Below, in pieces: positions 1-7,542 of a DNA stretch of 15,867 nt. The stretch covers positions 1-15,867 of the forward strand of contig DAIDJC010000040.1 of NCBI GenBank assembly GCA_027451565.1, written 5' to 3'. A program made the translations under genes and the position numbers. The notes under the pieces are model-generated. The model was given only the letters and a program-made list of their open reading frames with translations. It had not been told where the DNA came from and ran no database searches. Position 1 is the stretch's first letter; each line of letters begins with the position of its first letter. The stretch is from Limisphaerales bacterium (GTDB taxonomy: Bacteria > Verrucomicrobiota > Verrucomicrobiia > Limisphaerales > UBA11358).

Positions 1-1
1 C

Positions 2-169
2 TGGCTGTTCGTGACGGCGGGAGTGTTGAGTCATCCCGCCGGCAAAACCACGATAAAGCTGGCCGTGCCCGAACGCGAACGCGACTGGTGGCGACGTTTA
101 TGGGAAAAGATTTTATCACCCTTCCCCAACTGCAATGCAGTAGAAAACCGCCCCGTGTTCAGCGACTAA
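2..169 (+). CDS. C-terminal end of a DDE-type transposase (partial)
   Basis: An open frame enters from the left edge and stops at the TAA at 167-169, giving 55 residues. It includes LAVPERERDWWRRLWEKI and, near the end, NCNAVENRP. This looks to me like the C-terminal tail of a DDE transposase of the IS4/IS1380 (DDE_Tnp_1) kind, where a Trp-Trp-Arg-rich helix ends the protein. No catalytic residue lies in the visible part, so the family call rests on the general look of the tail. The rest of the element lies outside the window. A short inverted repeat spans the stop codon (see 135-198). Confidence 0.45.
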   Translation, partial: WLFVTAGVLSHPAGKTTIKLAVPERERDWWRRLWEKILSPFPNCNAVENRPVFSD

Positions 170-198
170 TTCCATGAAAAATCACCTTTCTACTGCAT
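135..198. repeat. 12-bp inverted repeat spanning the transposase 3' end
   Basis: The 12 bases at 135-146 (ATGCAGTAGAAA) reappear as an exact reverse complement at 187-198, 40 bases apart. The left arm lies in the transposase coding end and the right arm is 18 bases past its stop. In RNA this would be a long-loop stem, perhaps a 3'-end structure of the insertion element or part of its terminal region. No T-run follows, so I do not call it a terminator. Confidence 0.4.
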
Positions 199-474
199 GG
201 ATTCGGATTAAAGCGTGTCCGCCGGCTTTTCCAGGCGTGTCGTCTGCATGGAACTGACGAATGTATTTTGCGGATTTTGCGGTGACAGCGATGGCACGAG
301 TTGACATTTCACCCGCTTTAGCAGGAAAACCCGTAATTTTTTCGAAAGCCCGATGCTGACCCGCCAAAAGTTTTGGCGTTCAAATTGCGCGAGTCGGTTC
401 GTGAAGTGTTTTCAGCCAAAAGTTCGCCAGTCATCGAAGCGCTTCGGCCCAGGAAGCCATATAATTGCGGAGAA
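170..474. other. Intergenic region between transposase end and GNAT gene
   Basis: About 305 bases without a gene I believe. Small open frames on both strands here show no recognisable motif and no ribosome site. The left part is probably the non-coding end of the insertion element. The right part holds two perfect palindromes, CGCCAAAA-g-TTTTGGCG at 362-378 and CGAAGCGCTTCG at 435-446. The second lies 29 bases beyond the stop codon of the leftward GNAT gene and could form a short hairpin in its transcript, but it lacks a T-run. Confidence 0.5.
362..378. repeat. 17-bp perfect palindrome
   Basis: CGCCAAAA, a single G, then TTTTGGCG: an 8-bp perfect inverted repeat with a one-base centre. A loop of one base is poor for an RNA hairpin, so a protein-binding DNA site or an insertion remnant is more likely than a terminator. 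No gene start lies close enough to assign it as an operator. Confidence 0.35.
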
Positions 475-1065
475 TCAGCCCGCAGCGCTGGCGTATTCCT
501 CGTCTGTTTTTAGGTCCAAACCCATGAGGACATAGTCGTGGGAAATGGCTTGCATGTCTTTGACGTAATCTTCGAGCAGGAGCAGACGCCGAAAGCCGAT
601 CATGGCAAACATTTTTACGGCAGCTTCCTGTTCGCCGATGAATTCCGCTTCCGCTTTTTCAAGACCAGCACGGCGGGCGATGTCGAGAATTTCCGAGGTC
701 AAGGCGCGAGCCAGGCCCCGGCCGCGGAATGCTGGGTGAACGAGGACGCTTACACGTCCGATATGCCGTTTCCATCCGCCCAATTGCTGGTGCAGGGTGG
801 CCAGTCCCACTATTTTGCCGTTGATCAAGCCCACCAGTGGAAGGTTCCGTCCATAATCAAGGTTTTTGCACCAATCACGGATGACCTTTTTATCCTGGAC
901 ACGATGTTTGATGAACATTCGTTCCCTTTCGGGGATGCCCTGAAACAAGGCGTGAAGGTCCTTTTCATCGGCGCCCCGGAGTGGCCTCAAGGTTGCCTTT
1001 TTGTCATCTTTCAACTTCAGGCTTTTGGGGAACTTTTGGAGTTCGAGTTCGATGCTGAATGACAT
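475..1065 (-). CDS. GNAT-family N-acetyltransferase
   Basis: A 196-residue protein of the GCN5-related acetyltransferase fold, which moves an acetyl group from acetyl-CoA to an amine; the substrate cannot be told from sequence. Motif A, the acetyl-CoA pyrophosphate loop, is clear at about residues 105-119: VSVLVHPAFRGRGLA, with the R-G-R-G-L-A signature. Motif B follows at about 148-159 as AAVKMFAMIGFRR. The start is the ATG at 1065, preceded by AAAGGAA on the minus strand. An in-frame GTG at 1164 would overlap the upstream gene by 50 bases and add residues that do not look like a GNAT. It is the last gene of a probable three-gene minus-strand operon, 49 bases after its neighbour. The C-terminal tail (DEEYASAAG) is acidic and probably disordered. 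Confidence 0.85.
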   Translation of the reverse strand: MSFSIELELQKFPKSLKLKDDKKATLRPLRGADEKDLHALFQGIPERERMFIKHRVQDKKVIRDWCKNLDYGRNLPLVGLINGKIVGLATLHQQLGGWKRHIGRVSVLVHPAFRGRGLARALTSEILDIARRAGLEKAEAEFIGEQEAAVKMFAMIGFRRLLLLEDYVKDMQAISHDYVLMGLDLKTDEEYASAAG

Positions 1066-1068
1066 GGA

Positions 1069-1075
1069 TTCCTTT
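1069..1075 (-). promoter_or_regulatory. Ribosome binding site of the GNAT gene
   Basis: AAAGGAA on the minus strand sits just upstream of the ATG at 1065, with about four bases between the GGA core and the start. It supports this start over the upstream GTG at 1164. Confidence 0.5.
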
Positions 1076-1114
1076 CTTTGCTTTGAATCTGCGCCCATAT
1101 GGCCCCGGGCGCAA

Positions 1115-1870
1115 TCAAAAACTTTCACCCATTGCGGATTCACCGGCCAGGCCGATGGATTCACGAATGGAAGTCATGCGGACGCCGGCGGGATCAAGGC
1201 TCCAGCGGGCGGCTAATTTGGAAATCTTAACCACGTTGGCCTCAATATCGGCCTGGTTGGCCGAGGCATCGCCATAGTCTGGGGTTTTCAGGCCTGCTTC
1301 GATTTCTGGCAGGGTTTCCACGCCTTGATTCCACAAGGTGGTTCCAGCCCAGGCAAAGGCGCGGGTCACACAGCCATCATCCAGCCTGGCCCAGGCATGA
1401 TGCCGGGTATCGGTATTGGCATGAAAAAATTGCAGGTGGCCCAGTTTGCGGCTGAGTGTGCAAAGGAAGACATAGCATTCATCCACATCTTCTGAGGGAT
1501 CAGGCAGGGCCATGCCTGTGACGATTACCCAGCCATTGAGCCTGGGGCTGATAAAAAAAGCGTGGCTGGTGATCAGGCCTTCCGACCAGGAGCAGGGCGA
1601 GGCATGGTTCAGGCCCAAGGCATCCTTTACGGCTTCCGGCGAAACAGACCGGATGGCCAGCCACTTGGTGGGGCGGGTATTGGAAAGCCGATGGAACTTT
1701 CCAGCCGTGGAATGAGTGTGAAGGGGCAGCGCCTGGCTGAGTTGACGGCGCGCACGCCTTTGCAGGTAAAACATCCAACCAAAAAGCATCAGGCCCACGC
1801 CCAAGGCAACCATGTGCATCAGAAGCAACATGTCCACCACAACTGACTGACCGTTGGGGGTATTGATCAT
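1115..1870 (-). CDS. Membrane-anchored conserved protein of unknown function
   Basis: A 251-residue protein with one N-terminal membrane segment at about residues 14-36 (MLLLMHMVALGVGLMLFGWM is its core), followed at once by the basic stretch QRRARRQ. The positive-inside rule then puts the large C-terminal domain in the cytoplasm. That domain has conserved-looking blocks: KWLAIRSVS, an SPRLNGWVIVTG block, LSRKLGHLQFF, a HHAW motif, and FAWAGTTLWNQG, then AARWSLDP near the end. I have the impression of an uncharacterised family in Verrucomicrobia with the same blocks, but I know no function. The ATG at 1870 is chosen because AGGT lies 7 bases upstream; the GTG at 1876 would sit on top of that site. 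It lies 48 bases downstream of cutA and 49 upstream of the GNAT gene, so co-transcription is likely. Confidence 0.75.
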   Translation of the reverse strand: MINTPNGQSVVVDMLLLMHMVALGVGLMLFGWMFYLQRRARRQLSQALPLHTHSTAGKFHRLSNTRPTKWLAIRSVSPEAVKDALGLNHASPCSWSEGLITSHAFFISPRLNGWVIVTGMALPDPSEDVDECYVFLCTLSRKLGHLQFFHANTDTRHHAWARLDDGCVTRAFAWAGTTLWNQGVETLPEIEAGLKTPDYGDASANQADIEANVVKISKLAARWSLDPAGVRMTSIRESIGLAGESAMGESF

Positions 1871-1877
1871 GTTCACT

Positions 1878-1882
1878 ACCTG
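1878..1882 (-). promoter_or_regulatory. Ribosome binding site deciding the 1870 start
   Basis: CAGGT on the minus strand, with AGGT ending 7 bases before the ATG at 1870. The spacing is normal for that ATG and impossible for the in-frame GTG at 1876. Confidence 0.5.
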
Positions 1883-1918
1883 AATCTACGCCAGGCTGGC
1901 GAAGGTTCAAACAAAATT

Positions 1919-2242
1919 TCAGGAGTTTGATGCCAGCCAGTCCAGGTAGGGCTTGCTACCGCCAAGCGTCGGCATCACGAGAAACTCTGGTGTTTCGTAA
2001 GGATGCAACTTATGAACCAGGGACTCCAAAGCCTCCAAATTGGACCTGCGGGTTTTGAATTGGACCAGGTTTTCGCGGGTTTTTTCGATGCGTCCTTTCC
2101 ATCGGTAATGAGACTCCAATGCGGGAATAATGTTCACGCAGGCGGCCAGGCGGGCATTCAAGGCAGCCTTGGCCAGCTTGCGAGCGGTGCCGGCATCCGG
2201 TGTGGTGACCCAGACCACCGCAAAAAGATTGGCGCTTTTCAT
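1919..2242 (-). CDS. cutA: CutA1 divalent-cation tolerance protein
   Basis: At 107 residues this is the full usual length of CutA1, a small, very stable trimeric protein with a ferredoxin-like fold, linked to divalent metal tolerance in E. coli. Family landmarks are all present: VTTPDAGTARKLAKAAL near the start, LAACVN with Cys35, the YRWKG turn at 46-50, the E-x-x-x-x-x-KT strand around 55-64, and HPYETPE at 80-86, whose His is one of the metal-associated positions in the family. The start at 2242 puts the first strand (LFAVVWVTT) in its normal place. It is the first gene of the minus-strand group and is divergent from rsmI, with a 111-base spacer between them. No strong ribosome site is visible. 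Confidence 0.93.
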   Translation of the reverse strand: MKSANLFAVVWVTTPDAGTARKLAKAALNARLAACVNIIPALESHYRWKGRIEKTRENLVQFKTRRSNLEALESLVHKLHPYETPEFLVMPTLGGSKPYLDWLASNS

Positions 2243-2353
2243 GGTTTGTGACCGGAACCCCGGAGCGGTCCATCATTGGCTGCCGCCAAGATGCGGTCAA
2301 TTGGTTGAGGGTTTCCCATTGTTTTTCCGGTAAAAACTGCTTAAGTCAGTGGC

Positions 2354-3130
2354 ATGACCGCTGCCGTGCCATTGTCTCAAGCCCCGGGTGTATTGTATCT
2401 GGTTGCCACGCCTATTGGCAACCTCGAGGATATCACCCTGCGGGCATTGCGAATCTTGCGTGAATGCGATGTGGTTGCGGCCGAGGACACCCGTCACACC
2501 GGCCAGTTGCTTAAACATTATTCCATTCAAAAACCGTTGATCAGTTGTTTTCAATTCAATGAGGCACGCCGCAGCGTTGAGATCAACCAACGCCTTGCAA
2601 CTGGCCAAAAAGTGGCATTGGTGACCGACGCGGGCAGTCCGGGCATCAGCGACCCGGGGGAGCGCATTGTAAGGGCGGCGGTGGCCGGCGGGTTTGCTGT
2701 CCAACCCGTGGCAGGTGCCTGTGCCTTGGTGGCTGCCCTGACAGCAAGTGGATTGCCCGCTGCCGAATTTCATTTTGCGGGCTTTTTGCCGCACAAATCC
2801 GGGCAGCGAAAAAAACGCCTGGAATCGTTCCGGTCCATTCCGGGCACGCTGATTCTCTATGAGTCACCCTACCGCATTGAAAAACTGCTTGGGGAACTGA
2901 CGCAATCCTACCCTGAACGTGAAGTGGTCCTGGCCCGGGAGTTGACAAAGAAATTCGAGGAATTTCTCCGGGGCAAACCCGCCGCATTGCTTGAAACATG
3001 CCGCAAAAGGACTTTAAAGGGAGAGTTCGTGGTTTTGATTTCTCCTCCCGATCGTGACTGCTTGGCCTTGGAGGATTCGGCCCCGAATCGGGAATCGCCC
3101 ACGCAGGGTATCGAGGAAGATCCGACCTGA
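2354..3130 (+). CDS. rsmI: 16S rRNA (cytidine1402-2'-O)-methyltransferase RsmI
   Basis: RsmI uses S-adenosylmethionine to 2'-O-methylate C1402 in the decoding centre of 16S rRNA. The tetrapyrrole-methylase-type fold is evident: LYLVATPIGNLEDITLRAL at about 14-32, the AEDTRHTG block at 43-50, TDAGSPGISDPG at 91-102, and ESPYRIEKLL in the middle. The usual PGPSA loop reads AGACA here (residues 120-124), and the following ALTASGLP is normal. The protein ends about 27 residues after the last core strand (GEFVVLI), whereas E. coli RsmI (286 residues) goes on with a helical C-terminal domain. Here that domain is replaced by a polar acidic tail. The start has no good Shine-Dalgarno site but fits the family N-terminus. 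It stands alone on this strand. Confidence 0.93.
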   Translation: MTAAVPLSQAPGVLYLVATPIGNLEDITLRALRILRECDVVAAEDTRHTGQLLKHYSIQKPLISCFQFNEARRSVEINQRLATGQKVALVTDAGSPGISDPGERIVRAAVAGGFAVQPVAGACALVAALTASGLPAAEFHFAGFLPHKSGQRKKRLESFRSIPGTLILYESPYRIEKLLGELTQSYPEREVVLARELTKKFEEFLRGKPAALLETCRKRTLKGEFVVLISPPDRDCLALEDSAPNRESPTQGIEEDPT

Positions 3131-3478
3131 GAGCAGCCTGTCTAAAATTGCGACGGGTGCTGCGGCGATGGAGGAGTATCCCCAGCAGGCTATGGCGACC
3201 AAGCCATCGCGGCCCACAGACAAAGGACCCGCCGCCCGGAGGGTTTCGGGCAAAATGCCGCCAGGCTTTGTTGCTCCTCGGTCGAAGACCTATAAAGGGT
3301 TTTCTCCTTCGTCGCGCCTCGCCATCCAGCTTTTTACTCGAAAGCAGGACCCCTTGGGATCTTCAGACAGATTCCAAGGAGCCAAATGTTTGCAACGCGT
3401 ATTTTCGTTGAAGAGAGGATTCGAATTGCGCGCCCCCGTCACATTCGGTACAAGGAGTCCAGGCAAATTTTTTAAACC
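3131..3478. other. Intergenic region between rsmI and the GH2 gene
   Basis: These 348 bases hold no credible gene. The left half carries a dispersed repeat (see 3136-3290), including a small hairpin ATGGC-gaccaa-GCCAT at 3192-3207. The right half has a weak stem CAACG/CGTTG at 3393-3410 and an AAGGAG at 3452-3457, 21 bases before the ATG at 3479, too far to serve that start. I see no convincing promoter. Confidence 0.5.
3136..3290 (+). repeat. Dispersed two-module intergenic repeat, copy 1
   Basis: The left module (about 3136-3190) starts GCCTGTCTAAAATTGCGACG and runs to a GGAGGAGTATCCCC stretch. The right module (about 3233-3290) runs from CCCGGAGGGTTTCGGG to TTGTTGCTCCTCGGTCG and then AAGACC. 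Both modules recur at the far right end of this window (15716-15856): the left module in the same orientation, the right module inverted. Similarity was judged by eye and is clear but imperfect. It begins 5 bases after the rsmI stop and contains no gene. Confidence 0.6.
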
Positions 3479-6271
3479 ATGCAAACCTCTCCTTTGGATG
3501 CAGTTTCGACGTTGAAGCGGCAGAAATCCACCATCACCCCTTCATCGGCCCTGGTTACAGAGAGAGGCCGTCAGATCAGAATCGGTGGTGATTGGCTGAA
3601 GCCATGGTTTGGCTCCTGCCTTTTTAGAATGTGCCATTCCCCCCGGATGGCGGTTATGATGATGGTTGTGTTGTTTGGGTTGACCGGGTACCAGGCCCAA
3701 GGTGACGCTGGTCGGGAAAAATTGTCTTTGGACCAAGGCTGGAGGTTTACAAAAGGGGATCCTGAAGGACTTGGGGACCAATTGGAATATTCGAAGATCA
3801 AGGGCTGGTTTCTGCCCACGAGCGTGGATTTAACCACCAATGAAAGCTACTTGAGCCTGGTATTGCCTTCCACCAATCCCGTCGCATCGGTGGCGTATGC
3901 CGAACCTGGATTTGAAGATGGCGGATGGAGGGTGGTGAATCTGCCTCACGATTGGGGCATTGAAGGTCCTTTCAAACAGGAATATCCTGGCGAAACCGGT
4001 AAATTACCCTGGTGGGGGGTGGGTTGGTACAGGCATCATTTGGTCATTCCCAACTCAGACGAGGGACGCGAGATTTACCTGGATGTGGACGGAGCCATGG
4101 CTTACGCCACGGTGTGGCTCAATGGAAGGTTGATCGGAGGGTGGCCCTACGGATACGCTTCCTGGCGCGTCAACCTCACGCCTTACTTAAAATTCGGCGC
4201 GGATAACGTTCTGGCCATTCGTTTGGACAACCCCCCCCATTCATCGCGATGGTATCCAGGCGGAGGTATTTATCGGAATATATGGCTGGTCAAAACCTCG
4301 CCCATCCATGTTGCGCATTGGGGCACGGCCATCACCACCCCTGTGGTGTCCTCCAAGTCTGCGATCGTTCAGGTGTCTGTGCGTGTGGATAATTGCAGCG
4401 CTGAGACTGCCTCAGTGACGGTTAAAAACGTGATCCGTGTTCTGAATGCAGACGGGTCACTTGGCAAAAGGGTTGTGGCTGGCGTTCCCGTGTCCCTGAG
4501 TATTGCAGGAGGGGGTTCCGGCCAAATGGGCGGGCAAATTGCCGTGGATAACCCCGAACTTTGGTCTCCCGACCATCCTGCCCGGTACCTTTGCCGCACG
4601 ATTATCTCGGAAAATGATAAAGTCATGGACGTGTATGACTCCCCCTTTGGAATTCGCACCGCGACCTTCACAGTAAACGAAGGGTTTTTTCTAAACGGCC
4701 GGCATCTCAAAATTAATGGAGTCTGCGATCACCATGATTTGGGCGCCCTCGGTGCAGCTGTCAATCGCAGGGCGTTGCAGCGTCAGTTGGAAATACTAAA
4801 AAGCATGGGAGTCAATGCCATCCGCACCAGCCACAATCCGCCTGCCCCGGAGCTGCTGGACCTGTGTGATCAAATGGGTTTCATGGTGATGGATGAGGCT
4901 TTTGACTGCTGGGTGGCCGGGAAAAACCCGAATGACTACCATGTGCTCTACCGCGATTGGCATGAGCAGGATTTGCGCGCGCTGGTCCGGAGGGATCGGA
5001 ATCATCCCAGCGTGATCCTCTGGAGCAGCGGAAATGAAGTTCCGGATCAGGATAAGCCTGATGGACCAGCCTTGGCAGCCCAGAACCGTTCGATCATCCA
5101 TTCCGAGGATCCCACTCGCCCGGTCACTGCCGCAGTCAGCTCCTATAAGGCCGGTTTCAGCGGCTTTCAAACCAACTTTGATGTCTTTGGGTGGAATTAC
5201 AAGCCCATGTTTTATGCGCAGTTCCGAAAGGCCAACCCCAACATTCCTTTATTTGGCAGCGAGACTTCATCCGCGGTGAGTTCGCGGGGTGTTTATATGT
5301 TTCCAGTGCCAGCCATCGGCGATGGCCGCAACAACACATCGGCCCTGCAGGATTTTCAGGTCAGTTCCTACGATGTTTATGTGCCTGGCTGGGCCACCCT
5401 GCCTGACACAGAATTCACGGGGGAAAATGAGAATCCCTTTGTGGCCGGGCAATTTGTCTGGACGGGATTTGACTACCTGGGCGAACCCACGCCTTACAAT
5501 GCGGACCACAGCAATTTGCTGAATTTTTCGGATCCCAAGGAACGGGCCCGTGCCGACCAGCAATTACAAGCGCTGGGTCGCGTCCTTATTCCTTCCAGGA
5601 GTTCCTACTTTGGTATTGTGGACCTGGCAGGATTCAAAAAGGACCGCTATTACCTTTACCAGTCCGTATGGCGGCCGGATTATCCCATGGCACATATTTT
5701 ACCCCATTGGACCTGGCCGGACCGGGTGGGCAAAGTCACCCCGGTTTGGGTTTACACTTCCGGGGATTCTGCTGAATTGTTTCTCAATGGCCGTTCTTTG
5801 GGCATGAAAAAAAAGGCGGACAACGAATATCGGCTTTGTTGGAACGACGTGGTGTATGAGCCGGGGGAGTTGAAAGTGGTGGCTTACAAAAATGGCAGCC
5901 GTTGGGCGGTGGATAAGGTGGTGACGGCCGGCAAACCTGAACGCCTCATTTTGGAGGCGGACCGGCGGAGGATCGCCGATGACGGCCAGGATTTGTGTTA
6001 TGTCACGGTCCGGGTGGCTGACGCCCGCGGGGTGACGGTGCCCCAAGCGGCGAACCTGATGCACTTCACACTGCGTGGTCCTGGAGCCATTGCAGCCACT
6101 GACAACGGTGATGCGACGAGTTTTGAATCCTTTCAAGCCCCCCAAAGATCGGCATTTAACGGCCTGGCGCTGGTCATCATCAAGTCGCAGGCCAATCAAC
6201 CCGGCACCTTGGAACTCAGTGCCGCCGCCGATGGGTTGGCCCCTGGAACGGTCAAAATATCCTCAAGATGA
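3479..6271 (+). CDS. Exported glycoside hydrolase family 2, beta-galactosidase type
   Basis: A 930-residue retaining glycosidase, probably periplasmic or surface-exposed, acting on beta-galactosides or related sugars in plant or algal glycans. Domains in order: signal peptide (about 51-75, MAVMMMVVLFGLTG core), sugar-binding jelly roll (about 78-290, with LPHDWGIEGPF and RWYPGGGIYRNIWL), Ig-like domain (about 290-395), TIM barrel (about 400-690, with GVCDHHDLG, RTSHNPP and MDEAFDCW), a DUF4982-like domain (about 753-815) and a C-terminal beta domain with an invasin-like look (820-930). The acid/base Glu is E520 in SSGNEV and the nucleophile is E595 in LFGSETSS. The ATG at 3479 is the first after a stop, but it puts 50 polar residues before the signal peptide; ATGs at 3629 and 3647 would start right at it, without clear ribosome sites. 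Specificity cannot be fixed from sequence. Confidence 0.93.
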   Translation: MQTSPLDAVSTLKRQKSTITPSSALVTERGRQIRIGGDWLKPWFGSCLFRMCHSPRMAVMMMVVLFGLTGYQAQGDAGREKLSLDQGWRFTKGDPEGLGDQLEYSKIKGWFLPTSVDLTTNESYLSLVLPSTNPVASVAYAEPGFEDGGWRVVNLPHDWGIEGPFKQEYPGETGKLPWWGVGWYRHHLVIPNSDEGREIYLDVDGAMAYATVWLNGRLIGGWPYGYASWRVNLTPYLKFGADNVLAIRLDNPPHSSRWYPGGGIYRNIWLVKTSPIHVAHWGTAITTPVVSSKSAIVQVSVRVDNCSAETASVTVKNVIRVLNADGSLGKRVVAGVPVSLSIAGGGSGQMGGQIAVDNPELWSPDHPARYLCRTIISENDKVMDVYDSPFGIRTATFTVNEGFFLNGRHLKINGVCDHHDLGALGAAVNRRALQRQLEILKSMGVNAIRTSHNPPAPELLDLCDQMGFMVMDEAFDCWVAGKNPNDYHVLYRDWHEQDLRALVRRDRNHPSVILWSSGNEVPDQDKPDGPALAAQNRSIIHSEDPTRPVTAAVSSYKAGFSGFQTNFDVFGWNYKPMFYAQFRKANPNIPLFGSETSSAVSSRGVYMFPVPAIGDGRNNTSALQDFQVSSYDVYVPGWATLPDTEFTGENENPFVAGQFVWTGFDYLGEPTPYNADHSNLLNFSDPKERARADQQLQALGRVLIPSRSSYFGIVDLAGFKKDRYYLYQSVWRPDYPMAHILPHWTWPDRVGKVTPVWVYTSGDSAELFLNGRSLGMKKKADNEYRLCWNDVVYEPGELKVVAYKNGSRWAVDKVVTAGKPERLILEADRRRIADDGQDLCYVTVRVADARGVTVPQAANLMHFTLRGPGAIAATDNGDATSFESFQAPQRSAFNGLALVIIKSQANQPGTLELSAAADGLAPGTVKISSR

Positions 6272-6275
6272 AATA

Positions 6276-6295
6276 GGTGTTTGCACGTAAACACC
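6276..6295 (+). terminator. Hairpin just after the GH2 stop codon
   Basis: GGTGTTT, a six-base loop (gcacgt), then AAACACC: a perfect 7-bp stem beginning 5 bases after the stop. It is not followed by a T-run, so it may be a 3'-end stability hairpin or a factor-assisted terminator rather than a classical intrinsic one. Confidence 0.4.
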
Positions 6296-6430
6296 GCTTG
6301 GTGAAGCAGCCCAGTTATGATGGGATTGCTGGCAAGGCCTGAAAATTCATAAGAGGCGCATTTTCAAACGAAATGGGTAACCTGTGTTCGATGGGCCTGC
6401 GTCCTTGGTGAGTATCGCGCAAAGCTGTTC

Positions 6431-6447
6431 CAAAAAAACCATGCCGG
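6431..6447 (-). terminator. Weak terminator after the barrel gene
   Basis: Read on the minus strand straight after the TAA stop, AACC (its first base belongs to the stop codon), a five-base loop (ggcat), then GGTT runs into a series of seven T's. The stem is only 4 bp, so this is weak, but the position and T-run fit the end of the leftward DUF11/barrel operon. Confidence 0.35.
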
Positions 6448-7542
6448 TTAAAATGGCCAGTTGATTCCTGCGGAGAGGTAAACCTGGCCGGACAGGTTCA
6501 AGCGCGCCTCGCGCCCTCCCTGGCTGAATACCGAGCTGCTCAGGGGCATGTACTGAAATCCCAGATAAAAGTCCACTGCACGAGCCTCGTCAGAGGTGTG
6601 AAAATAAAGGGTGGAATTCAGGTCCCCCCCGTAAACGACGTTCATGGATTGAAAACTTCCCTTGCTTGGCGCGCTGCTCCCGGCGGTGGTGATGATTTCG
6701 TTGTACTGGTATTCACTCGAGGCAAGGCCCAAGGCAGGTCCAGCCCCCAGGGCCAAACTCCAGTTTTTGGATAAGTCCCAGGAAAGTGTGGGGCCCAGCC
6801 GGAATGTGTAGAGAATGGTTTGGAGGGTCCGGCTGCCGCTGATGATGCCGGTGGAGACGGATGAACTGGGTGTTGCGGAGGTGGGCAGCAGGGGGCCAGG
6901 CCCATTGAAACTTCCCTGATAACCAGGCCCGGGCAACACGATGCCACCCGTGTTGTACACATAGGCGGTTTGATTGGCCTCCACACTTTGGGTGGTGTGA
7001 TCCACTATATCCACCGGCACCAAGGCAAACCCAAAATCCCAGCCCAGTTGAAAAGAGTCCCATTCATGGATGGTTCCACCGTAATCCAATTCAAACCCGG
7101 GAAAAGGTCCCCCGTCAGCGCTGGAAGGGCTGGCGCCCAGTTGAAAATCTTGTGTTCGATGAAAAACCAAGGTCTGGCTGGACGGATTGTACTGGCTGGC
7201 ATTTTGATAGCTCCAGTCAGTGGTATAGCCGGAATTGCCGGTTTTATCGTTCAACACGTAGCCATCATCATAGAGCCCGCCGGTCTGGGCGCTTGGAGCC
7301 AGCTTAAAAAGGCCGGCCTCATTAAATCGGGCATTAATATTGAAACCCGCCACCACTCCCAAGCTGAAATGGCCCCTCCAGGAGCTATGAGGGGAGGGGG
7401 AGGACTGCCGAAAATATTGATCAAAAGCGGCTTGTTCGGTGAGGGGATCCGCCGCATGAGCGGATTGAGCCATGATAAGAGACCAAGCCAGCAGAAAGGT
7501 GTCTGGACGGATTGCGAATGTGCCGAAATTTTTCTTTTTCAT
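6448..7542 (-). CDS. Outer-membrane beta-barrel-like protein, unknown function
   Basis: A 364-residue exported protein. The N-terminus is a clean Sec signal peptide (KKK, a hydrophobic core, and an AHA-A cleavage site after residue 30). The rest is rich in Gly, Ser and aromatic residues in alternating strands, such as WRGHFSLGVVAGFNINARF and YTFRLGPTLSWDLSKNWSL, with AGPALGLASSEYQYN close behind. It ends in INWPF, the terminal aromatic residue typical of barrels inserted by the BAM complex. I recognise no specific family; an OmpA-like or OprF-like transmembrane barrel without a peptidoglycan-binding domain is the closest general description. Its ATG overlaps the stop of the upstream DUF11 gene (ATGA), which implies coupled translation and a shared job at the cell surface. 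Confidence 0.75.
   Translation of the reverse strand: MKKKNFGTFAIRPDTFLLAWSLIMAQSAHAADPLTEQAAFDQYFRQSSPSPHSSWRGHFSLGVVAGFNINARFNEAGLFKLAPSAQTGGLYDDGYVLNDKTGNSGYTTDWSYQNASQYNPSSQTLVFHRTQDFQLGASPSSADGGPFPGFELDYGGTIHEWDSFQLGWDFGFALVPVDIVDHTTQSVEANQTAYVYNTGGIVLPGPGYQGSFNGPGPLLPTSATPSSSVSTGIISGSRTLQTILYTFRLGPTLSWDLSKNWSLALGAGPALGLASSEYQYNEIITTAGSSAPSKGSFQSMNVVYGGDLNSTLYFHTSDEARAVDFYLGFQYMPLSSSVFSQGGREARLNLSGQVYLSAGINWPF

Noticed and set aside
182..367. 61-codon minus-strand frame downstream of the transposase
   Set aside because: No ribosome site, no recognisable motif, and it lies in the probable non-coding end of the insertion element.
538..1062. 174-codon plus-strand frame opposite the GNAT gene
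   Set aside because: It mirrors the acetyltransferase coding sequence; the minus-strand protein has clear GNAT motifs.
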